Assembly (NCBI RefSeq): GCF_007992195.1
Contig: NZ_BJZU01000033.1
Span: forward strand, 46,216-110,215
Source: Methylobacterium oxalidis
GTDB lineage: Bacteria; Pseudomonadota; Alphaproteobacteria; Rhizobiales; Beijerinckiaceae
Length of the DNA stretch: 64,000 nt
Direction of reading: 5' to 3'
Shown here: positions 8,097 through 20,279 of the stretch, piece after piece
Layout of the letters: the number at the start of each line of letters is the position of its first letter
Position numbering within the stretch: position 1 is the stretch's first letter
Program-made: the position numbers and the translations under genes
Notes under the pieces: model-generated
Database searches by the model: none
Told to the model about the DNA's origin: nothing
What the model saw: the letters and a program-made list of their open reading frames with translations, nothing else

Positions 8097-9038
8097 TCAG
8101 TACTTGCGCACCAGCGGGGCCGGGGGCGGCGGCGGGGCCGCGGCCACGGTGTAGAGCGGGGCGATGACGCGGAAGAAGCCTTCCGTCACGTAGTTCTCGC
8201 GGCCGCGGAAGTCGACGGCGGTGGTGGCGACGTGGCGGGCGACGTAGCCCTGCACGGTGAAGGGCCCGAAGTCGTAGCCGATGAGACCGCCGAGGGCGAA
8301 GTAGCCCGAGCGGCCCGGAGCGAACTGGTTCGGCAGGGTGGTGGTGCCGTAACCGATGGCGCCGATCTCGAACTTGCCGAACTTCTTGGTCGCCGTCAGG
8401 TCGAGGTTGAGGCCGTCCGACGGGAACTGCGGGCCGAGAACGCGGCCCGGGCCACCGAAGAAGGCCGGCGTGTCGTAGAAGTTGTAGGTCAGGTTCGCGG
8501 TCAGGTTCCAGCCGTCGCCGGTGTAGCTGATGGCGAAGCCCTGGCGGTAGGTGTTCGAGGCCAGGAAGGCCGGGTAGCCGAGGACGGCGCCGCGGCCGCC
8601 GTTCAGCTCGTTCAGGTACACACCGGCGAGGTAGCTGACGCCGACGTTGTTGCCGAGATCCCAGGCGAAGATGCCGCCGATGAAGGTGCCGACGTTGATC
8701 GAGCTGTCACGCAGGCCCGGGTTCACGCCGCCGCGGCCGAAGGTGAAGACGGTCGGCGGGGCGACGGCGAGCTCGACGCGGGCGTCGAGGATCTTCCACG
8801 GGGTCGACCACAGCAGGATCGGGATGTTCACGGCGGTGTCGACGCCGCCGAGCGGGCCGACCGAGTCGGGCGCGCGGTAGGTGAAGGTGTTCAGGGCGTA
8901 CACGCCCTCGGGCAGCGGAGCGCCGACCGCGAGGCCGACCTGCTCACCCGGAACCGTCGTGGTCTGGGCGAAGGCGGCGGTCCCGGTCATGCCGACCGAG
9001 AGCGCGACCGCTCCCGCGGCGAGCCAGTTCTTCATCAT
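8097..9038 (-). CDS. SphA/MetA-pathway family outer-membrane protein
   Basis: A 313-residue protein with signal peptide MMKNWLAAGAVALSVGMTG...AFA and then alternating beta-strand patterning ending in an aromatic residue, as in outer-membrane barrels. It matches the Phenol_MetA_deg/transporter type (EGVYALNTFTYR near the mature N-terminus, repeated GWNLTANLTYNF and GGLIGYDFGPF strands). Such proteins are annotated as putative channels for aromatic or other small substrates; the substrate here is unknown. ATG 9038 is chosen because GGAAGG lies upstream and the signal peptide begins here. A proline-rich segment precedes the C-terminal LVRKY. Confidence 0.82.
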   Translation of the reverse strand: MMKNWLAAGAVALSVGMTGTAAFAQTTTVPGEQVGLAVGAPLPEGVYALNTFTYRAPDSVGPLGGVDTAVNIPILLWSTPWKILDARVELAVAPPTVFTFGRGGVNPGLRDSSINVGTFIGGIFAWDLGNNVGVSYLAGVYLNELNGGRGAVLGYPAFLASNTYRQGFAISYTGDGWNLTANLTYNFYDTPAFFGGPGRVLGPQFPSDGLNLDLTATKKFGKFEIGAIGYGTTTLPNQFAPGRSGYFALGGLIGYDFGPFTVQGYVARHVATTAVDFRGRENYVTEGFFRVIAPLYTVAAAPPPPPAPLVRKY

Positions 9039-9666
9039 TTTATCTTTCCTTCCCAAGGATTTCAGGCGTCCGCCCCGTAGCCTTGTGCACAGCATTGCCG
9101 GTCCGCCGACCGAAGTCGGCTCCCGTCGCAACGGTGCCAAGCGCCCCCTTACGGCCCCACCTCAAGTCTCAACGCTGAGAACTATTCTACAGCCGCGCTC
9201 GGATTGACAGTGGAATGCCTGCCATCCGGGCAGATCGGACCTGACCGTTGCGCAAAAGCCGCATTTTTGCCGCGTTGCAACAGCCCCTGGTCGTGGGGAC
9301 ACCTCGCCTTACTCTTGCGGGAACGGGCCCCTCCGGGGGCGGCCGGCCAGCAAAATAGCGCAGAATGCTCAAGCTCTTGCCCCGGGTTCCGGAACCGGGA
9401 CGATTGCGCAAGGGCGCCGTGAGGATTGGGTAAGGCTCAACCCAGGATGCGAAGCGTCCGCTGGCGGACCGGCCCGGGGCTGGGGACAGGCTGGGGACGG
9501 GGCGGCCCCGCGCGGGAAGCCCCGGGGCCGCCGAATCGAAGCCGGCGGCGGCTTTTTTCGAGACGGCGGCGGCCTTGTCGAAGCCGGCGGCAGCCTCGTC
9601 GAAGCCGGCGGCGGCCTCCTTGAAGCCGGCGGCGGCTCGCGAATCGCGCCGCCGCCTCGGCCGCGC
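9039..9666. other. Long intergenic region with no supported gene
   Basis: This region separates the start of the MetA-like gene from the end of uvrA, both on the minus strand. It should contain the promoter of the former near 9180-9240, where the sequence is locally AT-richer. Five 21-bp repeats lie at 9536-9640. The minus frame continuing past the uvrA stop stays open across most of the region, but has no recognisable domain or ribosome-binding site. Confidence 0.6.
9536..9640. repeat. Five 21-bp tandem repeats downstream of uvrA
   Basis: Units start at 9536, 9557, 9578, 9599 and 9620 and centre on tcgaagccggcggcggcct. Read on the minus strand they encode heptads of the form F(K/D)(E/K)AAAG. 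The first unit ends in a T-run and forms a small hairpin on the plus strand. Confidence 0.85.
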
Positions 9667-12906
<3,240 letters not shown>

Positions 12907-13300
12907 GGGCGGGCAGGTCTCTTCGCAGTCTGTCGGTCGGCGGCGGGCCGGACGCGTCCCGGCCGGCGGGCCGGCCCGCGCGGCGCCGGCGCGCCCCGGC
13001 AGGGCAACGCGTCACCGGCTCCGCGTTTCGATGAAGCGCAGGATTTTGTCGGAAAGCCGCAGGGTACCGTTCCGAATCCTGCTTTAGAACAAACACGGTA
13101 CAGGAGCAAACCCGAACCCCGCCGGGAGACTCGGGGCCGGCCGCGCGGAGGAGCACAGTGTTCGCCGCACATCCGCGGGGCACCAATGCTCAAATTTGCT
13201 GCTTCTGAGCAAATGTTGAGCAGTAGCCGGCAGCAGAAACCCTGAATTTACACCGATCGGCCCATCTCGAACCGGACCGCAATCCTGGATTGGTGTGGGC
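12907..13300. other. Divergent promoter region of uvrA and the chemoreceptor gene
   Basis: 394 bases without a supported gene between two divergent genes. It should hold both promoters. The only recognisable site is the LexA-like box at 13087-13101. The half nearer the chemoreceptor is locally AT-richer. Confidence 0.5.
13087..13101. promoter_or_regulatory. Probable LexA (SOS) box upstream of uvrA
   Basis: GAAC-AAACACG-GTAC matches the alphaproteobacterial SOS box GAAC-N7-GAAC at seven of eight conserved positions. It lies about 180 bases upstream of uvrA, a classical SOS gene in alphaproteobacteria. One mismatch lowers certainty. Confidence 0.5.
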
Positions 13301-15358
13301 ATGAGAACGGGTGGTTTCGTCGCGTCCCTGCGGGGCCGCATCCTGGCCGTGGCGCTCGCGCCCTGCCTCGCCTTCGGGGTGGTGGCGGGGCTCGCCGTCT
13401 CGGAGCGGCTCGATCAGCGCGCCGGCATGGAGGCGGTGCAGGACCTCGTCGGCCTCGCCTCGCGGGTGAGCGCCTTCGTGCACGAGGCCCAGCGCGAGCG
13501 GGGCGCCTCCAGCCTGTTCCTCGGCTCCAGGGGCACGCAGTTCCGGGCGGAGCTCACCGCCCAGCGCGCCCGCACGGACGCGGCGCGGGCGGATCTCGAG
13601 GGCGCCGTCGCGCAGGCCGGCACGGCCGGGTTCGGGCCCGCCTTCGGGGCGCGGGCGGCGCGGCTGCGCGAGGAGCTCGGGCGCCTCGACGGGCAGCGCC
13701 GGTCCATCGACGCGCTGGAGCCGACGCCGCCCCAGGCCATGGCGTACTTCTCCGGCCTGATCGGCCAGGGGCTCGGGATGGTCGGCGAGATGGCGAAGGT
13801 CGCGACCCACACCGGCATCGCCAACCGGATCGCCACCTACGCGGCCTTCCTGTCGCTGAAGGAATTCGCCGGCCAGGAGCGGGCGGCCGCCTCCGCGATC
13901 CTCGCGGCGGGCAGCCTCGACCTCGCGGGCCTGAAGCGGATGGCGACGCTCTCGGCGAACCAGGCGAGCGCGGAGGCGCTGTTCCGCCAGCGCGCCGAGC
14001 CGGCCCAGGCCGCCGCCCTCGCGGCGAGCGAGGAATCGGAGGCGGCCCGCGAGGTGGCGCGCCTGCGCCGGCTCGTCCTCGACACGGTGCCGGGCGAGGG
14101 CCTCGCCTTCCGCGACGGCCCCCTCTGGTTCAAGCTCGCCTCCCAGCGCGTCGACGGCCTCAAGCGCGTCGAGGACGGGCTCACGGGCGACCTGTCGGCG
14201 GCGGCGGGGGCGGTGCGCGCGGCCGCCGACCGCAGCCTCGCCCTGTGGGCGGGGGCGGGGCTCGTCACCTTCCTCCTGTCCGGCGCGCTCGCCTTCGGCC
14301 TCGGCACCGCCATCGCCCGGCCGCTCGTGCGGATGTCGGGGGCGCTCGGCGCGATCGGCCGCGGCGAGGACGGGGTGGCGATCCCCGAGGGCGGCCCGCG
14401 CGAGGTCCGGGCCATCGCGGAGGCCGCCGCCGAGTTCCGCGACAGCGTGCGCGAGCGCCGGCGCATCCGCGCCGAGCAGGAGCGCATGGCGGTCGAGAGC
14501 GCGGCCGCCCAGCGCGCCGCGGCGCTCAGCCTCGCCGACGGGTTCGAGGCGCGGGTCGGCGGCATCGTCGAGGCGGTCTCCGCGGCGGCGGCCCGCCTCG
14601 AATCCGCGGCCGGCGGCATGGCGCGGGCGGCGGGCGACACGGCCGCGCTGAGCGCCCGCGTCGCCAGCGCCTCGCACGAGGCGGCGCTCTCGGCCGACAC
14701 GGTGGCGGCGGCGACGGAGGAACTCACGGCCTCGGTCCGCGAGATCGGCACCCAGGTCACCGCCTCGGCCGACCTCGCGAGCGCGGCCGAGCGCGACGCG
14801 GCCGCGATGTCGGGCGAGGTGCACCGCCTCGCGGCGGCCGCCGGCAGCATCGGCCAGATCGTCGGGCTGATCTCGGACATCGCGGGCCAGACCAACCTCC
14901 TCGCGCTCAACGCCACGATCGAGGCGGCGCGCGCCGGCGAGGCGGGGCGCGGCTTCGCGGTGGTGGCCGCCGAGGTGAAGAACCTCGCCGGCCAGACGGC
15001 GCGGGCCACCGACGAGATCGCCGCCAAGGTCTCGGAGATCACCGCCTCCACGGCGGCCTCGGTGGCGGCGATCGACGGCATGACCGGCGTGATCCAGCGC
15101 CTCGCCCGCATCGGCGGCGACATCGCGGCCGCGGTGGAGGAGCAGGGCGCGGCGACCGCCGAGATCGCCCGCACCACGGCGCAGACCTCGGCCGGGACCC
15201 AGGCGGTCTCGGGCCACATCGCGGGGGTGAGCGAGGCGGCCGGCACCGCGAGCGCCGGCTCGGCGCAGGTGCTCTCGGCGGCGGGCGACCTCGCCGCGCA
15301 GGCGAGCGACCTGCGCCACGCGGTGGGCGGCTTCCTGGCCACCGTGCGGGCGGCCTGA
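13301..15358 (+). CDS. Methyl-accepting chemotaxis protein with NIT sensor domain
   Basis: A 685-residue chemoreceptor. After a short basic N-terminus and one membrane helix comes a periplasmic NIT-type domain (marker [15 protein letters not shown]), predicted to sense nitrate/nitrite-like ligands. A second helix near residues 305-330 is followed by HAMP, then a methyl-accepting domain. The receptor hairpin tip is recognisable ([28 protein letters not shown] split across the window, with [15 protein letters not shown] after it). ATG 13301 is preferred; GTG 13295 is two codons earlier. It lacks the C-terminal CheR-docking pentapeptide. No che genes are adjacent. Confidence 0.9.
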   Translation: MRTGGFVASLRGRILAVALAPCLAFGVVAGLAVSERLDQRAGMEAVQDLVGLASRVSAFVHEAQRERGASSLFLGSRGTQFRAELTAQRARTDAARADLEGAVAQAGTAGFGPAFGARAARLREELGRLDGQRRSIDALEPTPPQAMAYFSGLIGQGLGMVGEMAKVATHTGIANRIATYAAFLSLKEFAGQERAAASAILAAGSLDLAGLKRMATLSANQASAEALFRQRAEPAQAAALAASEESEAAREVARLRRLVLDTVPGEGLAFRDGPLWFKLASQRVDGLKRVEDGLTGDLSAAAGAVRAAADRSLALWAGAGLVTFLLSGALAFGLGTAIARPLVRMSGALGAIGRGEDGVAIPEGGPREVRAIAEAAAEFRDSVRERRRIRAEQERMAVESAAAQRAAALSLADGFEARVGGIVEAVSAAAARLESAAGGMARAAGDTAALSARVASASHEAALSADTVAAATEELTASVREIGTQVTASADLASAAERDAAAMSGEVHRLAAAAGSIGQIVGLISDIAGQTNLLALNATIEAARAGEAGRGFAVVAAEVKNLAGQTARATDEIAAKVSEITASTAASVAAIDGMTGVIQRLARIGGDIAAAVEEQGAATAEIARTTAQTSAGTQAVSGHIAGVSEAAGTASAGSAQVLSAAGDLAAQASDLRHAVGGFLATVRAA

Positions 15359-15465
15359 AGGCAGCGCCCCGGGGCCGCGTCGCGGCCACGGGGCGCGCGG
15401 GGGGCGGGCCCTGCGGCCGCGGCGCCCGCCTTCCCCGGTCGTCCCGCCCCGTCAGTTCCGCTCCG

Positions 15466-16674
15466 TCAGTTCCGCTCCGGCCCGGGCCCGTCCGTGCCGG
15501 CGCGCGCCTGGCGGCCGTCGCCCTGCACGGCGACCTTGAGGCCCTGGCGCATCTCTTGGAGATGGTCGACCACGATCCGCTCGCCGCCCGAGAGGCCGGC
15601 CAGGATCGCGGTGCTGTCGCCGAAGCTGTCGCCGGTGGTGACGGGCTTCTGCTGGACCGTGCCGTCCTCGCCCACCGCGTAGACGATCTGCTGGGCGAGC
15701 TGGGCCGAGAGCGCGATCGTCGGCACGAGCAGCTTGCGCTGCGTGCCGGTCCGGATCTGGGCGCGCACGAACTGGCCGGGCAGGTAGCGCTCGTCGGCGT
15801 TGGAGATCCGGGCCCGCACGAGGCGACGCGCCGTGCGCGGGTCGAAGCGGTTGTCGAGCTGGTAGATCGTGGCCTCGCGCACCGGCTCGCCCTGCGCGTC
15901 GAGGACGTTCACGGTGACGGCGCCCTTCGTCAGGGCCTCCCGCAGCGCCTCCGAATCCTCCGCCGAGAGGGCCATCTGCACGTCGATCGGGTCGGTGAGC
16001 ACCACGGAGACGAGGGCGGTCTGGTTCTCGGTGACGAGGTCGCCCACGTTGACCTGGGACAGGCTCGCCCGGCCCTCGAAGGGCGCGTTCACCGACGCGT
16101 AGTCGAGGTTGAGCTGCTGGCGGGCGATGGCGGCCTCGGCCTCCTGCAGGCGGGCGGCGGCCGCGGCGCGGTTGGCCTGGAGCTGCTGGAAGCGCTGCTC
16201 GGTGGCGTAGCCCTTGTCGGCCAGCGTCTCGGTGCGGGCGACCTCGGCCTGCGCGAATTCGAGCTGGGACTTCGCCTGCTCCTGCTGGGCCTTGGCCGCC
16301 TGGAGGGCGACCTCGAAGGGGCGCGGGTCGATCCTGAACAGGAGCTGCCCCGTGCGGACGTGGCTGCCCGGCTCGAAGGGCCGCTCCATCACCGTGCCGG
16401 TCACCCGCGCCTGCAGCAGGGCGTCGGCCTCCGCCACGATGGTGCCGGTGTAGGTGAAGACGATCGGCACCTCCCGCGTCTCGGCGGACACGACCTTCAC
16501 GGCGAACGCGGGCTCGGCCGGCTTCTCGGGCGCCTTGGCGGCCTTCACATTGAGGTGATCGGCCAGGGTTCCGGGCAGGAATCCGGTCACGGCGGGCGGG
16601 ACCGGCGCGCCCGCGGCGTACCAGCCCACCGCCGCGAGCGCGAGGACGAGGACACCGCCGAGACCGTATCGCAT
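15466..16674 (-). CDS. RND efflux periplasmic adaptor (HlyD/MexA family)
   Basis: A 402-residue membrane-fusion protein that links an inner-membrane RND pump to an outer-membrane channel. It starts with a membrane anchor (RYGLGGVLVLALAAVGWYAAG). The lipoyl half-motif ARVTGTVMERPFEPGSHVRTGQLLFRID follows, then an alanine/glutamine-rich coiled coil and the second half ASVNAPFEGRASLSQVNVGDLV, with the beta-barrel RYLPGQFVRAQI. ATG 16674 is used; upstream in-frame codons are arginine-rich and unlike a signal. It is divergent from the pump at 16903. A 14-base direct repeat (gtcagttccgctcc) covers the stop codon. Confidence 0.9.
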   Translation of the reverse strand: MRYGLGGVLVLALAAVGWYAAGAPVPPAVTGFLPGTLADHLNVKAAKAPEKPAEPAFAVKVVSAETREVPIVFTYTGTIVAEADALLQARVTGTVMERPFEPGSHVRTGQLLFRIDPRPFEVALQAAKAQQEQAKSQLEFAQAEVARTETLADKGYATEQRFQQLQANRAAAAARLQEAEAAIARQQLNLDYASVNAPFEGRASLSQVNVGDLVTENQTALVSVVLTDPIDVQMALSAEDSEALREALTKGAVTVNVLDAQGEPVREATIYQLDNRFDPRTARRLVRARISNADERYLPGQFVRAQIRTGTQRKLLVPTIALSAQLAQQIVYAVGEDGTVQQKPVTTGDSFGDSTAILAGLSGGERIVVDHLQEMRQGLKVAVQGDGRQARAGTDGPGPERN

Positions 16675-16814
16675 CCCTGTCCGCACCGCCGTTCTCCCTC
16701 TGTGGCCGCCCGTCCGCGCCGTGCCCGCATCACGCGCGAGCGGCCCGGGCCTGTCTCGCCCGGGCCGCACGGGCCGCGTCGCATCGCGAGGGGGAACACG
16801 CCGAGGGCGGAGAC

Positions 16815-16828
16815 GTTGCATGCGCAAC
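16815..16828. promoter_or_regulatory. Inverted repeat in the adaptor/pump divergent promoter
   Basis: GTTGC-ATGC-GCAAC lies midway between two divergent efflux genes, the place expected for a TetR- or MarR-type operator. No regulator gene is adjacent, so this is only a candidate. Confidence 0.35.
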
Positions 16829-16902
16829 TCAAGCTACGTCGAAGCGTCGCCGGGGCGGATCCGCCGTCACGCGGTCGCGCGCCTGGGAGACGGCTCTTCC
16901 GC

Positions 16903-19900
16903 ATGTTCGCGCGCTTCGTCGACCGCCCGATCCTCGCGGCCGTGATCTCGGTGCTGATCACCCTGATCGGGACCGTGGCGGGCCTCACCCTGCCGATCGC
17001 GCAGTACCCGGAGATCGCGCCGCCGGTCATCAACGTCCAGGCGACCTACCCGGGCGCCAGCGCTCAGCAGGCCTACGAGGCCATCGCGATCCCGATCGAG
17101 CAGGAGGTCAACGGCGCGCCGGACCTCATCTACATCAACTCGGTGAGCAGCACCGACGGCAGCGTCAGCATCGACGCCACCTTCGCGGTGGGCTCGGACC
17201 TCAACGCCGCCGCCGCCGAGGTGCTCACCCGCGCCAACCGCGCCGAGGCGAAGCTGCCCGAGGCCGTGCGGGCGCAGGGGCTCGAGATCACCAAGAGCTC
17301 GCGCCAGCGCCTGGGCAACATCGTCCTCTACGCCGAGGACGGGGCGCGGTACGACGAGCTGTTCCTCTCGAACTGGGCCGAGACGCAGGTGATCAAGCCC
17401 CTGCGCCGGGTCGAGGGAATGGGGCGCATCGTCAACTTCTCGAACATGCGCTACGCCATGCGCGTCTGGCTCGACCCGGTGAAGATGGAGGCGCTGGCGA
17501 TCAGCCCCGAGACCGTCTCCCAGGCGATCGAGCAGCAGAACGCGCAGATCACGACGGGCGTGCTCGGCAAGCCGCCGCTGGGCCAGCCCACGGCCTTCGA
17601 GCTGCAGCTCGTCACGCAGGGGCGCCTGCGCCAGCCCGAGGAATTCGCCAACATCCTGCTGCGGGCCAACCCCGACGGCTCGGTGGTGCGGGTGCGCGAC
17701 GTCGCGCGCGTCGAGCTCGGCTCCGAGCAGTACGGCGTCAACTCGAGCTTCGACGGCCGCCCCGCGGCGACGCTCGGCATCTACCAGAACCCCGACGCCA
17801 ACGCCGTGCAGGTGATGGACGGGGCGCGGGCCACCATGAAGGAGCTCGCCAAGCGCTTCCCGCCGGGGCTGACCTACCGCATCGCCCTCGACCGGACCGA
17901 GTTCGTGCGCGAGGCGATCTGGGAGGTGGTGCGGACCCTGTTCGAGGCGCTGATCCTCGTCGTCGTCGTCACCTACATCTTCCTGCAGAACTGGCGCGCG
18001 ACGCTCATCCCCGCCATCGCCGTGCCGGTGGCGCTGGTGGGCACCTTCGGGCCGATGGCGCTGCTCGGCTTCTCCTTCAACACCCTGAGCCTGCTCGGCC
18101 TCGTGCTGGCGGTGGGCCTCGTGGTCGACGACGCGATCATCGTGGTCGAGAACACCGAGCGCCTGATGGAGGAGGGGGCCGACCCCAGGAGCGCGTCGCG
18201 CGAGGCCGTGGACGAGGTGGCGGGCCCCGTCATCGCCACCACCCTGGTGCTCGCCGCCCTGTTCGTGCCGGTCGCCTTCATCCCCGGCCTGACGGGGCAG
18301 CTCTACAACCAGTTCGCCCTCACCATCGCGATCTCGGTCCTGATCTCGGCCGTGGTCTCGCTGACCCTGACGCCGGCGCTGTGCGGGCTGATCCTGAAGC
18401 CGCGGGAGGCCGGGGAGGCGGCGCGGCGGGCGTGGTGGCGGGCCCCCCTGCGCTGGTTCAACGCTGGGCTCGAACGGGCGACGGGCGCGGTCGTCGCGGC
18501 GATCGGCGTCCTCAGCCGCCACCTCGTCGCCCTCGGCATCGTGTTCGCGGCCTTCGCCGTCCTCACGGTCTGGATGACGATGCAGCGCCCCTCCGCCTTC
18601 GTGCCGAACGAGGACCAGGGCTACTTCTTCGCCGACGTGGCGATGCCGAAGGGCGCCTCCGTCGACCGGACCCAGAAGATGGTGGAGCGGGTCGGCGCCG
18701 CCTTCCGGGAACTCGAGGCGGTCGACCACACGATCGGGGTCTCGGGCCGCGGCATCCTCTCGGACACGGTCGCCCCCTTCTACGGCTTCCAGATCCCGAC
18801 CCTGAAGCCCTGGGGCAAGCGCGAGATGTCGGCCGACGACATCATCGCGCGGATGCAGGCGCGCTATCAGCACGACCCGGACGGGCAGCTGCGCATCGTC
18901 AACCCCTCGCCGCTGCCGGGCCTCGGCTCGATCGGCGGCCTGACGCTGGAGATTCAGGACCGCAGCGGCGCGGGCGGCCTGAAGCTGGCGCAGGCCGCCG
19001 ACCGATTCCTCGCCGAGGTCACGAAGCTGCCCTCGGTCGGGCGCGCCCTGCCCACGACGAGCTACGGCGTGCCCCAGCTCCATCTCGAGATCGACCGGGC
19101 CCAGGCCGAGCAGCTCGGCGTGCCCCTGCAGCGCGTGTTCGACGCGCTCGGCACCTATGTGGGCTCGTCCTTCGTGAACCTCTTCAACCGGTTCGGCTAC
19201 GTCTACCAGGTCTACGTGCAGAGCGAGGCGAGCGGCCGGCGCACCATCGAGGACGTCGAGCGCCTGACCGTGCTCAACGGCCAGGGCGAGCCGGTGCGGC
19301 TCGGCTCCCTCGTCCAGGCCCGCTTCGTCAGCGGGCCGACGGCGGTCCTCTCCTACAACACCTACCCGGCCATCGAGGTGGCGGTCGACACGGCTTCGGG
19401 CGCGAGCTCGGGCACGGTCATCGCCGAGATCGAGCGGCTGGCCACCGAGAGGCTGCCCTCCGACTACGCGGTCGCCTGGACCGAGGTCGCCTACCAGGAG
19501 AAGATCGCGGGCGGCTACGCGCCGCTGATCTTCGGCCTCGGCACGCTGATGATCTTCCTCCTGCTCGCCGGGCAGTACGAGTCGCTGCGCCTGCCCTTCG
19601 TGATCCTGCTCGCGACGCCGGTGGCGATCTTCGGGGCGGTCGGCTTCCTGGCCCTGCGCAGCCTGCCGCTCGACATCTTCGGGCAGGTCGGGCTCCTGCT
19701 CCTCGTCGGGCTCGCGGCCAAGAACGCGATCCTGCTCGTGGCCTTCGCGGAGGATCTGCGCCGGCAGGGCGAGGAGCCGCTGAAGGCCGCCCAGGACGCT
19801 GCGCGGCTGCGGCTGCGCCCGATCCTGATGACCTCCTTCGCCTTCATCCTCGGCGCGGTGCCGCTGGCCATCGCCAGCGGGGCGGGCGCCAACGCGCGCC

Positions 19901-20148
19901 TGTCCATGGGCACGGTGGTGATCGGCGGCCTGCTCGTGGCCACCCTCATCACCCTGTTCATCACGCCGACCTTCTACGTCGCCGCCGAGCGGCTCCTCGG
20001 CCGGTCGGGCAAGGGCCGGACGGACGGGGAGGCGGGCAAGGGCGGGGAAACGGGCGAGGGGACGGGCAAGGGGACGGGCAAGGAAACGGGCAATCGGATG
20101 GGCAAGCCGGAGGAGGGCGGGGCGCCCGCTCCCCAGCCCGCCGAGTAG
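16903..20148 (+). CDS. RND multidrug efflux pump, HAE1 family
   Basis: A 1081-residue inner-membrane proton-driven exporter (AcrB/MexB type). It begins FARFVDRPILAAVISVLI, the standard first helix. It has PIAQYPEIAPP, the proton-relay pair Asp409-Asp410 in GLVVDDAIIVVEN, the mid-protein FVPNEDQGYFF and the late GLAAKNAILLV. Length is normal for the family (about 1030-1050) plus a repetitive C-terminal tail of GTGK/GK units after the last helix. ATG 16903 is set by the first-helix alignment. The partner adaptor is divergent and no outer-membrane TolC-type gene is nearby. Substrates unknown. Confidence 0.95.
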   Translation: MFARFVDRPILAAVISVLITLIGTVAGLTLPIAQYPEIAPPVINVQATYPGASAQQAYEAIAIPIEQEVNGAPDLIYINSVSSTDGSVSIDATFAVGSDLNAAAAEVLTRANRAEAKLPEAVRAQGLEITKSSRQRLGNIVLYAEDGARYDELFLSNWAETQVIKPLRRVEGMGRIVNFSNMRYAMRVWLDPVKMEALAISPETVSQAIEQQNAQITTGVLGKPPLGQPTAFELQLVTQGRLRQPEEFANILLRANPDGSVVRVRDVARVELGSEQYGVNSSFDGRPAATLGIYQNPDANAVQVMDGARATMKELAKRFPPGLTYRIALDRTEFVREAIWEVVRTLFEALILVVVVTYIFLQNWRATLIPAIAVPVALVGTFGPMALLGFSFNTLSLLGLVLAVGLVVDDAIIVVENTERLMEEGADPRSASREAVDEVAGPVIATTLVLAALFVPVAFIPGLTGQLYNQFALTIAISVLISAVVSLTLTPALCGLILKPREAGEAARRAWWRAPLRWFNAGLERATGAVVAAIGVLSRHLVALGIVFAAFAVLTVWMTMQRPSAFVPNEDQGYFFADVAMPKGASVDRTQKMVERVGAAFRELEAVDHTIGVSGRGILSDTVAPFYGFQIPTLKPWGKREMSADDIIARMQARYQHDPDGQLRIVNPSPLPGLGSIGGLTLEIQDRSGAGGLKLAQAADRFLAEVTKLPSVGRALPTTSYGVPQLHLEIDRAQAEQLGVPLQRVFDALGTYVGSSFVNLFNRFGYVYQVYVQSEASGRRTIEDVERLTVLNGQGEPVRLGSLVQARFVSGPTAVLSYNTYPAIEVAVDTASGASSGTVIAEIERLATERLPSDYAVAWTEVAYQEKIAGGYAPLIFGLGTLMIFLLLAGQYESLRLPFVILLATPVAIFGAVGFLALRSLPLDIFGQVGLLLLVGLAAKNAILLVAFAEDLRRQGEEPLKAAQDAARLRLRPILMTSFAFILGAVPLAIASGAGANARLSMGTVVIGGLLVATLITLFITPTFYVAAERLLGRSGKGRTDGEAGKGGETGEGTGKGTGKETGNRMGKPEEGGAPAPQPAE

Positions 20149-20279
20149 GCTCCGCGGAGCAGGATCCGCGCCCGCCCGCGAAGCCACCCGACCATCACCC
20201 TCGGCTCCGCACGCCCGGCAAGGGCCCGATCAGGCCGGTTTCCAGGGCGCGGCGAGCTTCCTGCGATGGCACGCGACCA

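Noticed and set aside
9240..9300. Small RNA from an inverted repeat (ttgcgcaaaagcc ... gccgcgttgcaac)
   Set aside because: The stem is imperfect and there is no terminator or promoter that I could support.
14245..20148. A 1967-residue plus-strand frame
   Set aside because: Only the part from 16903 is a protein (RND pump). The upstream part is GC-rich shadow of the chemoreceptor and the adaptor gene.
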